Assembly: GCF_008831285.2 (NCBI RefSeq)
Contig: NW_022204507.1
Coordinates: 4,856,174-4,920,173 of the forward strand
DNA length: 64,000 nt
Source: Nymphaea colorata
Taxonomy: Eukaryota > Streptophyta > Magnoliopsida > Nymphaeales > Nymphaeaceae
Direction: 5' to 3'
Shown here piece after piece: positions 11,366 through 22,815 of this stretch. The notes below the pieces were generated by a model that saw only the letters and a list, made by a program, of their open reading frames with translations, searched no databases and was not told the DNA's origin. A program made the position numbers and the translations under genes. The first letter of the stretch is position 1. Every line of letters starts with the position of its first letter.

Positions 11366-14300
11366 TGTTAACACCCCAAATTTTTCCACATCAAAATTGA
11401 AGCAATGTGAAAATTTCATAAAAGAATTGTGAAAATTTGCAATTTCAAAGCCAATTTCGAATCTAAAGAACAATTAGATTCAAATCGTGAATTTAACCCG
11501 AGACACGAATCCCAATGCATGATTACGAGTCCAAATCCAATTACAAATGTCATTTGAAATTCAAATCCATTTGCAAATGTCATTTGAAATCCAAATCCAA
11601 TTGCAAAATGCAAATTTTGACTTAGATCCAAGAATTGGATCTAATTCAGTCTAGAATGCTACGTGGGACCCATGTGTGGGCCCCACCTAGCCCGTGTGGT
11701 CAAGAGCCCCCCAGGGGCCACGCCCCCCCTTGTCAAAAAAAATAATTAATAAATAAATATTTTCTCTCAAATTAATTGAAGAAAAGTCATTTTCAAGAAG
11801 AAATAAAGGAGAAACCTAGGAAAAGAGAGACATTTATGTCTCTCTCTCTTCTTTAACTAGGTCCTCCTTAAAGAAAAAAATCATTTTCAAGGAAGCAATT
11901 ACTAGACTGGTCAAACTCACCTAACCTACTTAATCCAAGTAGGTTTGACCCACCCAAATGTGGTGCCAATTCCAGCTAGGTTCGGTCACCACGGGCTCAA
12001 CACAGTCAAAACATAAGTCTGTTTCATGATCCAATTAATGGACGAAGATAGACTTTGACCGAACCAAACCCACTTTGACTAAACTCATTCAAAGTACAAT
12101 TTAGCTCAATTAAGAGCTTTCTTGACCCAAATTTATCAAATTACCTCAAATAAAGTCAAACTACTCACAAATGAGCTTTGACTTTGGTCATTTGGTCGAA
12201 ATTGATCAATTTGGACAATTTTGCCTTTCTGCGGTCAAATTAAGATTAAAAAGCCTAAATTGGTTTATGAAAGACAAATAAACATTTGAATTTGTCAAAT
12301 GCATGAATCAAATACCAAATTTAAATTGAATTTCTCAAGTGAAAGTTTGATTCAGTTGAAATCCATTTTCAATCAAGTTTTGGATGAAAATACCCTTTTC
12401 GAACCAAATTTGATAAAATTTTTAAATTTTATTAAAATTTAAATTGAATTATCATAATTCAATGGAATTTAGAGCTTAGTAACTAGGTTTTAACCTTACA
12501 AGCTCGATTTCAAACAAAAAATAAATAAATAGTACAAAATAAGGGCAAAACCCTGTGCAAGGGCATTTTCATCCAAAATTTTGGTCAAGATGGTCACCTA
12601 GGTCTGAACCCATGTTGACCAAACCTAGCCAAGCCCACCTAGCTCGTGGAAATGGGCTGAGAAATGGTCAATTAGAGCCTTTAAAGCCTATTTAACTCAT
12701 TTTACAAGTCCCCAAGGTCTTAAGCAAGTTCCCAAGGTGAGTTAAGAAGGTGGTTGAACTCACCTCCTCCTCTATATAAACCTCCCTTTGGCCGCCAAGG
12801 GGGAGGACGAAATTTTGGAGCATTCTATCAAATTGCTGTAGCCAAGGAGCTAGGAGGGAGAAGCTAAGGAAGAGAGGAGAGGTTCGTCCAAGCCCTCTTC
12901 CCCTTTTTCTCTCATTCTCTTCTTCACTTTCTTTATTCTCCCCATTGATTTTGCTAAGTTAGGGTGCTTAAGTGAACCCTTAGGATTTTCGTGGTGAGAA
13001 GCCCTCTTTACCACTCCAATTTCCAGCAAGCAAGCTATTTCTTATTCTAGCTTTGCTAAGCTTGAATCCACGGTTGGATTCTTGCTTAGGATTGCTTGAG
13101 TTAGAAAACAAGTGAAGATGAAGGACAAGCATCAAGACCGACCGTAAGGTAGGTGATTTCAACTCACTTCTCTTCTACTTTAGCTTACTGTTGATTTATT
13201 TTAATTCCAGTAATTCGTGGGAGGGTTTATTTTCATTTGCTTACGGCTGGGAATGATGTCCAGCTAAGGGAAACCTACGCTTCAATGTACATGTTAATGC
13301 ATAATGCATGCATATGTCGGTTTTTCTTAAATATGAACCCAAGTATCGAATTTTGAAATGGGCCCCAAGGCCACGTCCCTTTCAAAGGAACCAACTTAAT
13401 ACCATTTTGAACTCCCTACCATGAGAGAATCCCACGGTGAGAGAGTGATTTTGCTGCACCATGTATGATGAAAATGCCTATAAGGGATGGATACGTTTTT
13501 ATGAATGTGATCCACCCTTGCATGGTGAAATGATGGACGAATAAGCTTGAGCATTTTTTTATTTTTTTTCTTATTCACAGTCATTTTGATTCATGTCTTT
13601 CGATTTAATTGATCAAGGGTAGTAGGGAAGATTTGAAACAAGTTTTCAATCTTCCTACATAAAAGAACCCAGCTATGAATCATCATGATTCATGAGTCAT
13701 GCGGTCCTTTGATAAAATTTTATTTTGAAGAGTAAGGTATGTATATATATATATATTGTTATATATATACATACATGTGTCCAATCTCTTCTTGAAAATC
13801 ATTTTTCTTCTCTTAAAATCAGGTTGGAATACGTTTCCAAACTGGTTTTTAAGAAGGATGATCATTTTGATTGATTTTCATAGTGCAAGGCTATGAAATC
13901 ATTTTCAACAAACTCATACATAAGATGTATGTATGTTGTTGAAATCAGACCATGTTTCATAGGAATTGGATTAAGAATATCAAAATTTACATATTTGAAA
14001 TACCAACTATCCTATAATCATCCAAAGGAGTTGATGATTTCATTACTACAAAATCTGAAATTTGAATCTATTTGAAAGACTTGTCATTTCCATCTAAGAA
14101 ACAAGATATTTATTGGAATCAATGTCCATAATTTTCAGCTATTTAAATCAACACAAGGTCTGATTTTTAGCTATTTTGAAACGAAAGTGGATGTCATCCA
14201 CGTCTCCCATCCATTTCAAAGATTGAACTTGGTATCACTTATATATTTTAATCATTTTGATAATTTTATGTCAAGCCTCAAGCTTATGGACTACATCTCT

Positions 14301-15196
14301 AATTCATGTGCTTAATCATATAATGAGCACATATAGAGAAAGTCCTACATTTTAATCAATCCTCATCCATAGATTGTATGACGTGCAATATAGACTTTGA
14401 GAGATTATGAGAGAGTGAAGAATGTATGTTCCATATGAATGAATCTTGAGGGATTATGAGAGAGAGAGGAATGAATGTTCCATATAGTTTCTCTTCCCGT
14501 TTCATGCATTCACCTTCACTCAAACTCAATAGCACCACATGCACAATCCCAAGACGTTAAGTGATTCAAATTTGAGTTGCAAAAAGTGACCAAGTCATAT
14601 TGCAATGAGAATTTGTAAACCTCACTTAACTTCAAAAGAAAACACAAGCAATGCATTCATAATCTTTTGGCCAAAGTACGTTTGAAAACAACATGTTTTC
14701 TAACAATTTGGAATCTATGTTCTTTCAAAAGAATGAATTCTACAAATCACATGATTTGACAAAAGATGAGTTCAAAATCAATTTTGATCATAAGATGATC
14801 ATCATCATTTAGAGTTCACAACAAAGAACTCAATTCCAAATCTTCAAAATCCTCAAGAATTATGTGTTTCAAATAACACCAAAACAAAGGTTTTTAAACC
14901 AACTTGAAAACCCCCCAATATTCAAATTCATTTATTCAAAAAAAAAAAATGAATTTCGGTTCTTGAATCCAAAACCTTAATGCATAAGCATATAGGATTT
15001 GCACCAATAACTCGTATATGATCCAAATGATCCTTAGTCCTTGGTCTAATTACCCCTGTTAAAGGTGCAGGAACGGTTGGACCTCGTATTGACGGGCGGA
15101 TCCCTTTCTCTTGAAAAGTTTCTCAAAACCCCAATTTTAAAAGGATTTTGCTGACTCGCATTTCGACCTCCTTGAAAAAGGAGTGGGGTGCGAACA
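11366..15196 (+). mobile_element. Solo LTR of a Ty3/gypsy Tat/Ogre-type retrotransposon (3.8 kb)
   Basis: The unit begins TGTTAACACCCCAAATTTT and ends GGGGTGCGAACA, so it has TG...CA ends within a TGTT/AACA inverted repeat. It is bounded by a perfect 5-bp target duplication CGTAG at 11,361-11,365 and 15,197-15,201. The 5' TGTTAACACCCC style and the end block (GACCTCCTTGAAAAAGGAG, then GGGGTGCGA) match the LTR style of the plant Tat/Ogre lineage as I know it. No gag, pol or tRNA primer site lies inside, and no second LTR lies nearby, so this is the product of LTR-LTR recombination. A TATA box lies 1.4 kb in, giving a long U3. The length is large for an LTR but within the Ogre range. Confidence 0.85.
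12773..12780 (+). promoter_or_regulatory. TATA box of the solo LTR
   Basis: TATATAAA in a CCTCCTCTATATAAACCTCC context, followed within 100 bp by GC- and GA-rich sequence and a CT-rich leader. Its position marks the likely U3/R border of the LTR promoter. Activity cannot be judged from sequence. Confidence 0.6.
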
Positions 15197-15201
15197 CGTA
15201 G

Positions 15202-17280
15202 GTAGTTGATTGCAGAGAGTGTGTGTGTCCTAAGAAGCTAGCAGTTTGGGTCGAATCTCTGGTGGCATACTGCTATAGTGGCTGGTCCACAGTGGCCAGC
15301 GCAGTCTGAGTCATCCTAGAAGCTGGGCTGATTGCCTAGGACAGCAAATCAGCCCTCTAAGTGATCAAATGTGATAAAAAAAAGGATGAATTTGGATCAG
15401 CTGGCATAGCCATGCCATGTGGCAATCTCTGGGGTCTGCTAGTGGCATCCTTGGGCACTGGCTGGTCCTACATGGCATTGGGCAGGTCGGACCATAGCTA
15501 TTTATTGGCCAGGTTGCCTTTACGCACCCCAATTTCCCTCCCTAGTTGGCAAAGGGCGCCAAGGTGGAGGGCATTAATAGTTCCACGCAGAATTTGGGGG
15601 TGATGTCAAGTCCACTATGGAGGAGCCAGGAGGTCGACCTCTTGAGCGGCCCATCAAGGCCAAGCGGCCATATAGGTGAAGGTAAATTTTGAAATCCATG
15701 AGCACATACATGCACAATAAGTGAACTCTAATACGATGTTGCCAAAGATGGAGAGTTAAAACCATGGGAGAAACAAACATTTCTTTTCGATCAATGAATA
15801 AATCACTCTCAATTCAATGAATAAATCACTCTCAATTCTAAGTCCTAATGCACACAACACTATTAAATGGTTTTGAACAAAAGTACTCTACTTAGAGGTT
15901 TGCATGAATCTATAGCAACTATTTGGATTGACATCTCGCATAGTGTTGAAAATCAACTGTGATATTTTTTGCATATATGTACATTTATGCATTGGGATCT
16001 TGGTTTGGGATGTGGTTCTGAGATTCAGATCATGATATCCATAGAAGATTCTAGATGATAGGTATGGGCATGGATCTAAGATTCAGATCAAGATCTAAAT
16101 CCATAGAAATTTCTGCAAAATGGATCTTAGGAGATTTGGATTAGAATTCTAGATAAGGGATCTGCCTGACAATAGTTCGTAGATCTAAAAATGTTGATGT
16201 AAACATTGTAATTGATGCTTCAAATACCATAACGTCAAGTATATCTAGCATATAGACTAAGTGCAAAATGACATTATTTCAGATGAAATTGTTGTTTACC
16301 CTTGGGCATGGGTAAGAGATTTAAAAAGAAATGACGTTTTAACCTTGGGTGAAGATTTGGGCCATCTATTATGTGTTTGAAATGATTTCAAGTTGGAGCT
16401 TTGATGATTTAATAATGACAAACTTGATGACGTTAAGTATATATGACATATAATCCTAGGTTCATGTGGAAAATATGGATTAGAAAAAAATTCATTGGTT
16501 TACTCCTTGTGTAGATTTTGAACTCAAATAAGCATAAATCATGGATTTGAATTTGCTTAAAGCTCTAGGAATCAGAGAAAGCCATAAACTAATGTATCCG
16601 AGAAGAATATGGCTTAAAAAAAATGACTGTTGTGTCCCTATTCGTAATTCTAAAGCTCCGGGTGAATTTGGTCATCCATCTGAAGTGATACATAGCCAAC
16701 GAGCCTTCAAAGATGAAACATCAGTGGCCGTGGAGTTTTATGATCCTCATTTCCAATTTGAAGTGTTTACATTTCAAATCAAGTGGAAAAAGATTTTCGA
16801 CTTACTATTTTATGCAAATCTTTGGTTTCTCTTTATGCTTGCTCATCCGTTTGATGGCCATTTATTCTTTTTGTTCTTGATGAGACACTTGCTCAAACGA
16901 TCTTTGCATGTTGCTGAATTGCCTCGTGGCCTTGGAGTTGGATGAGGATCGACTATGCATCTTGTGTGTGCGAGTGATTGTCTATGCACATTCTTTTGTT
17001 GTTTAGATTTGGTTAGTTGCTGTTGTGTACTGAATTATGATCTTATGTTGCTTTTCAGGATTAGTGGATTATTTGGAAAACTTTAAATAGGGATTTGCAT
17101 TTGAGTTTGTATAATTAAACTTGTTTAGGTATAAAGCTCAATTTGTGATGGCACATGTACTGGGTTCATCTCTTTTCTTTTTTCATTTTTTTATTGCAGA
17201 TAGTTGAATTTGGCATTCTTCATATATTTCTGCTATGTATTCTTGACATAATTTTAAAAATTAAAGTTATTCAACTGCTG
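15202..17280. other. Non-coding stretch with a short tandem duplication
   Basis: No named gene. A 24-bp unit containing AATGAATAAATCACTCTC is tandemly duplicated at about 15,791-15,838. The open frame 16,541-16,945 (134 codons) is the longest here; it has no recognisable domain and its hydrophobic C-terminal part looks like chance reading of T-rich DNA. Degenerate GATC/GATT-rich sequence at 16,010-16,180 resembles old repeat DNA. Confidence 0.4.
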
Positions 17281-17527
17281 TTTGCTGGACCTCTCAAGTA
17301 TTGGTGCAAGAGAAGCAAAGTTGATGTGCTGGTTTCCAACTTAGCGACATGGAATGACGATGCTGTTTCTGGTTCTTTAAAGAGTGTTAGCTATTGGGTT
17401 GAGGGCTTGCCATTTGTTCACTCATTGAGTGGTTACTGAAAATTTTATTTGGCAACTAGCCCCACAAGAACGCCTATGAGGTTCTATGAGAGTACATTTG
17501 GAGATGTAAATTGCAAAGAGCTACCAG
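17281..17527 (+). pseudogene. Fragment of a plant GH2 beta-galactosidase gene (one exon)
   Basis: The frame reads LKYWCKRSKVDVLVSN, then ATWNDDAV, then FWV-like YWVEGLPFVHSLSGY, a stop, and KFYLATSPTRTPMRFY, ending at ELPG with a donor AG|GTTTGTC. From memory, this matches residues of about 45-125 of the plant glycoside hydrolase family 2 beta-galactosidase (AT3G54440-like), including the conserved WNDDAV and GLPFV.SLSGYWKF blocks. The Trp of GYWKF is replaced by TGA at 17,437-17,439. The intact protein is over 1,000 residues and would hydrolyse beta-galactosides. Only this one exon and its donor site are visible; the following exon (expected near VPSNWQ) was not found. I infer a pseudogene or transposon-captured fragment. 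Confidence 0.7.
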
Positions 17528-17775
17528 GTTTGTCTTTTTCTCTCATATGCAAATCAGTGGAAGATTAGAAAGTTGAGCCACAAGGGCCACTGTCTTGTCA
17601 TTTAGTAAAATAAAAATGTCGTTGCATGTAAGATTTTCCTGAAATAGAAGATGTGGTTTCTTCTTTTGAGGAAAAAAATGCTATTTTTATCTATTATGAA
17701 CAAGGCAGTAATTGTTGCACTACAATATCCAATAGCAATGTTATTTTGCACTATTCTATTTTTCTAAAATCCAGA

Positions 17776-19215
17776 CAATCGATTGTTTATTAATTGATGC
17801 CATTGTCATCACAACTCAGCTCAAGACAGTATGCCTTCCTAGAAGAAGATGGTTTTACCTTTGTACACCACCCATCGTAATTTTCTCAATATGTTCTGTC
17901 CAATTTATTCCCCCTAAAATGCATTTTGGATAGAGTGCGATCAGAACATTCCTCTCCATTTTTAGGCAACTTTACTGGCCGTAACTTGATCCTCTGACCT
18001 TACAGCATCTCACATATAAAATGAAAAATTAATGAATAAGTGAAAATGAAGCAATGCTCTTGCCATTTCTGGATACAACATATAAAAGCTACAAAAGCCA
18101 CAAAGAAAAAAATATACACTAGAAACTCCCCTCTTCACATGAACACTTTGTGGATCAAAGAAGAAAAGCCACTCAAAATCTCAAGTGCATGCATGTTACA
18201 GTTTGAAAAAAGTAAAATACACAACAAGCAATAGTGGTTTTTGACACAGAATGCAACTGTAGATATAGGAGACCCAAATTGGAGACCAACACTCATTAAT
18301 TATTAACTTGGAATAAACAAACACACCAAAGATCTTGATGAATGTAAAGAGTTCAATACTAGTGTATGTGATGAAATTTGCTAGAGATTTGGCTGAATAG
18401 TCATATTTAAAAAACATTGAATACAATTTACAAGACTAACAAAGTGGTAACTGAAAAAAAAAGTGGAAATGCTAAGATTGGGGATATGAGAACATCCACA
18501 ATATATTTTTTTTCATGGACAGTGAAATGGAAGAAAGCTCAGCAGAAAAATGTATGAGCACCATAACAACAAATTAGAGCTGTCCATTTTCTGATCATTG
18601 TTGACCTTGTGGTGTCGAGCTTCTTCAAGCAAATGGTGCATGAATTCTACTATGTATTTTCCATCACCGGGAACACATAAATATTTGTACTTCCAAAAAC
18701 AGAACTTCTTTAATTGCTACATCAATATGTAATAACACTCAAATTAGGCCATCATGCTATTAACTGCAGAACTTGGAAGCAAATACAAATCAAGACCGTT
18801 AGATATTATTGTACTAAATAACAATGAGTAACTGACATTATTGTACTAAACAACGATGATAATGGTCTATGACTAATTTTCAACTGAGACCATACTATTT
18901 TATTAAGCTACAAAGTCAAAACGATTACAATTAATAAAGAGAATTCAACTTTGACATTTCTTAGCAAGAATGAAAAGATTTCTATCATAACATGCCATCC
19001 ATTTATTAGTTAAAAGCGATTACAGTTAACTAAGAAAATTCAACTTCTTCATATAAGTTGGGTTTCTTAGATTAGCAACAACACTGCGATCCTCTCTCCC
19101 TCTTTCATTGCAGAGTACCCATACAAAATTGAATAAGAGTTTTCCTTTCAGCTGGTATTTCTCTACAATAAATAAAGTCATCAACTCATACCATGCCTAT
19201 GATTCCATATTCAAC
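17776..19215. repeat. 1.4-kb dispersed repeat, copy 1 (second at 46,378-47,777)
   Basis: The two copies run colinearly in the same orientation from TTTATTAATTGATGCCA to CATGCCTATGATTCCAT, with scattered substitutions and small indels and by eye roughly 85-90% identity. No coding domain is recognisable; minus-strand frames such as 18,196-18,426 are partly shared between copies but carry different frameshifts. No terminal repeat or target duplication is evident. It could be a non-autonomous transposon or part of a segmental duplication. The 17.8-kb copy follows the GH2 fragment by 250 bp; the 46-kb copy has no GH2 sequence beside it. Confidence 0.75.
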
Positions 19216-19614
19216 TGCCTCGTTGGGCTGAAATACTTTCGATGCCTTATATCCTCCTCAATCTTCTCTCGAGATTTACCTATATGTCTTCCATAAAGAG
19301 TGACCTCGCAACAAAATTTCAAGGATTCTGGTGAGTTTTTCTAGAGTCTCCTACATAAAAAGTTAAACTAGGTTATATAATTAAAAGTTGAACCTTACTG
19401 TAGGCTGACAACTTAAAGTGGGTTCACTAGATTACCACTTTGACCATGAAAGTAGTTAAATTTTTGGATTTTTTACTCATAAGTTATAACATTTTCCCCT
19501 ATTTAGTGAAACTAGATCAAGAAACAAAAAAAAAAATCCACTATAAGCATTAAAAAATTAGATAGAAGAGGAGGAACATAAAGAAGTGGTTCTAGGACTC
19601 TCCATATGAAAATT

Positions 19615-21226
19615 TATTTAAAACTAAGCCTGACTATAGTTATATGAGAACTTTTAGTTGTTTATGTTTTCCATATCTAGGAGATTATGCCCAGCATAAA
19701 CTCAATCCAAGATCATTGTCATGCATTTTCTTGGGCTATAGTCATAATGGTTATAGGTGCCTACATGTAAAAAATGGGGCATGTATATATTTCTAGGCAC
19801 CGTGTTTTTTATGAGAATAAATTCCCTTCTAAAAATATACATGATGCGAGAACTCTAATTTCTGAAGTTGAATATGAAGCATGGTTTCCTATTGATGAAG
19901 AGGCAAGTAAAAGCCCACTTAATGGAGAGCAAAGATAAAACGTCCACACAGAACAACAAGTGATCTCACCCAGTTATTAAACCTACAACAATCAGAATTA
20001 TCTTCATTGTTGCTCTCTCTAGAGAATGGAAGATACATCAAATTGAGATAAAAATGCATTCCTCCATGGCAACTTGGAAGAACCTGTGTATATGGATCAA
20101 CCACCAGGATTCAAGGACCCAGAAAAGCCATATGTGGACTACATGAATCTGCTAGGATGTGGTTTAATAAATTCAGTGATTTCGATTGAACTATGGATTC
20201 TTCTGTAGTCCAACAATTCCTCTTTGTTCATACACAAAGGCGACCATGGAGTTATATGGTTGCTCTTGTATGTCAATGACATGCTGATAACTGGCGACAG
20301 ACCTAACACATTGAAGAAATTTATTTGAGACATCAGCCTGACCTTTGCTATGAAAGATTTAGGAAGCATCTATTATTTCCTTGGTATATAGGTACAACAA
20401 AATGAAACAGGCATCTTTCTCAACCATACAAGATATGCCAAGGAGATCCTCCAGTGTGCTAACATGCTAGATTGCAAGCCTAGCAACACTCCAATAGTAG
20501 AATCTCCCTACTGTAATCAACACACATCACATTTTCAGGATGCTACCCTTTTCAAGAGCTTGGTTGGTAGCTTACAATACTTAACATTCAAACATCTGGA
20601 TTTTGTTATAGTGTTAATTTTGTGTCTCAGTTTATGCAGTCACCATTGCAATTTCATTTCCAGATGGTCAAGAAAATCCTCAGGTATGTAAACGCCACTA
20701 TCAATTATGGTTTAAGAATAAAACCTACAGAGTCTATGCTTCTACAAGGGACTCAGATGCTCATTGGGCAGGATGTCCAATCACTCGGCATTCAGTAACA
20801 GGCTATAACATATACCTGAGGCCTAATTGCATCTCTTGGTCTGCTAAAAAGCAGCCCATCATCGCACGATCAAGTTCAGATCCAGAGTACCATGCACTAG
20901 CTACAGCAGCTGCCAAAATGATCTGGATCAGCTACATACTAGGAGATATTGGAGCTAGTATACACAAAACACTCGTTTTATTTTGCGATAGTCTATCAGC
21001 CTTACACATGACCATAAATTTGGTACAACATAGTCGGTCCAAACATATTGAATTGGACTATCATTATGTTCGAGAAAGAGTGGCTGCCAAGCTCCTTGAA
21101 ACCCAATATGTTCCTTCAAAAGATCAGATCACTGATATCTTCATCAAGCCATTAGGAAGAGCACGATTCCTTTATTTGAGAAACAAACTTGGCCAATCCC
21201 ACTTAGTCAAGACCTATTTTCTTTAA
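19615..21226 (+). mobile_element. Ty1/copia remnant C1: integrase C-terminus, RT, RNase H
   Basis: From 19,615 the frame reads KTKPDYSYMRTFSCLCFPYL and then HKLNPRSLSCIFLGYS, the classical end of the copia integrase region. RT follows from about 20,035 ([20 protein letters not shown]), then LLLYVNDMLITGD at 20,260-20,298, where the catalytic YVDD is YVND, and MKDLGSIYYFLGI. RNase H and the polyprotein end run to 21,226 with HSRSKHIELDYHYVRE. Gag, protease and the integrase core are missing at the left, and there are several frameshifts and stops. No PPT or own 3' LTR follows; a gypsy LTR abuts it directly. Confidence 0.85.
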
Positions 21227-21322
21227 ACAAAATGAAAATAATTCAAAATTATGTGAAATTCGGATAAAAATATTATGAAATTCAAAAAAATACAAATTTT
21301 GAGTTTTGGCTCCAAAACTTTC

Positions 21323-21330
21323 TATAAATA
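21323..21330 (+). promoter_or_regulatory. TATA box of the second gypsy LTR
   Basis: TATAAATA in a TTTCTATAAATACCCCCACA context, followed by a C-rich leader. By position it is equivalent to the TATA box at 12,773. Confidence 0.5.
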
Positions 21331-21612
21331 CCCCCACAATCCCTCCTCTTGAGCATGAGCTAGCCCTTGGAGAAACTCTAATACATTCTCCCTTGAAGAC
21401 ATAGAGTTTTTCCCTTAGCTCTTTTCCTCTTTCCATTTTTCTTTTCTTCTCCAACTTGGAGCAAACTTTATCAAGCTACAACTCTCTTAGAGGCATCATC
21501 TTGGAGCTTCACTCAAAGAGGATTTAGGATCATCCAAGCACATTTTTCCGAAAGTCATTCTCATTAAGGTATATCATCATCTCTCTCATTTCATTTCCTT
21601 GTTCCTTCGCTT

Positions 21613-22136
21613 CTTCATCTCCCCATGACCATACAAGATTGCGTTGAAATCTTCATTTTGGAGTTAAAAAGCTATTCTTGAGTGCACCGACAGCATGAAA
21701 AGGTGAAGTAATATTCCATTTCATGATTGAATCATTCTTTCTTTTCTTGAATGTAGCCTTGTTGTTGTTTCCTTAATTTATCTTTTCTTCATCTCCCCGT
21801 GGCCATATAAGATGGCCTTCAAATGTCTATTTAAGAGTCAAGAAGCTACTCTTGAGTGCACCGGAAGCATGAGAAGATGATATGATTTTTCATTTTATGC
21901 TTGAAACATGTTATTTCATTTCTTGAATATAGTCTTGCTTTGCTTCTCCTATTTTTTTTCTTCCTCATCTCCCCATGGCCATATGAGATACCTATCAACC
22001 TCTATTTTAGAGTCAAAAGCTATGCTCGAGTGCACCTTTGAACATTAGAGGATGAGATAATAATTCACGTTATGGTTTAATGAAGCTCTTTCTCCTTTCT
22101 TAAGTATTGTTTTGATACTATCCATGCATAGTTATT
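21613..22136 (+). repeat. Three tandem copies of a ~175-bp unit inside the LTR
   Basis: Units start at 21,613, 21,787 and 21,963 with C(T/C)TCATCTCCCC, giving spacings of 174 and 176 bp. Each contains CCATA(C/T)(A/G)AGAT, then GAGT(T/C)AA, then GAGTGCACC about 60 bp later, and closes with a CTTTCTT-like run. The copies differ by perhaps 15-25%. The solo LTR at 11.4-15.2 kb lacks this array, so it arose in this lineage of the LTR. Confidence 0.85.
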
Positions 22137-22769
22137 TGATTTTTCATTTATATGTGAATACACGGTGAGAATGAGAGTATGGTTTGGGACTCTTTATTCC
22201 ATGTTAATTTTTGAGGTTGGGACTTGTCCAACCCGGGGAAAACCCTCACGAATATATAGATGTGAATATGTATTTGCATATCATTTTGTATTAGTTTCCT
22301 TTTAATTATCCCATTAGGAATCTAATGAGCAACTTATCATGTAGTTTGAGTTTCTTCCATACCCAATGGTGAAAGAAACATATTTCCTTGTAACTAACGA
22401 AATGATTATGTTTATGTTCATATATAAAAATTTTTGAAATCTTGTTTTTCAAAATATTTTCAAAAGAACCTTTTCCAATTTGGCTTTGGAGACTTAGCTT
22501 AGGCTCTTGCATGAGTCCAAGCTTCCCTCCGGCCTACTTTAAATTTGAAGTCGGTCATTATTTTTCATTTCTTGATTTCTATCTCATGAAGACAGACATG
22601 TAAATACATGTTATATACATATATGCCCACATGATGATTCCTTTCATTTTTCTCTCTCTATGCTTTTATATTTTATTTTAATACTTATATGAATGCATAT
22701 ATATATAAATGTCTTATTTTCTCTCTATAGAATCTTTTATTTCTCTTTTCAAGTCGAATGCCTTCATCT

Positions 22770-22815
22770 ATAAATTTCTTATATATATATATATATATAT
22801 ATATAAGAAATTTAT
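22770..22815. repeat. Perfect hairpin around an (AT)n run
   Basis: ATAAATTTCTT at 22,770-22,780 and its exact complement AAGAAATTTAT at 22,805-22,815 flank an AT run, so the whole 46-bp block is a near-perfect palindrome. It could form a cruciform. It lies within the second gypsy LTR. Confidence 0.75.

Noticed and set aside
16541-16945. 134-residue ORF as a small gene
   Set aside because: No recognisable domain, a T-rich hydrophobic second half, and no supporting splice or promoter signals.
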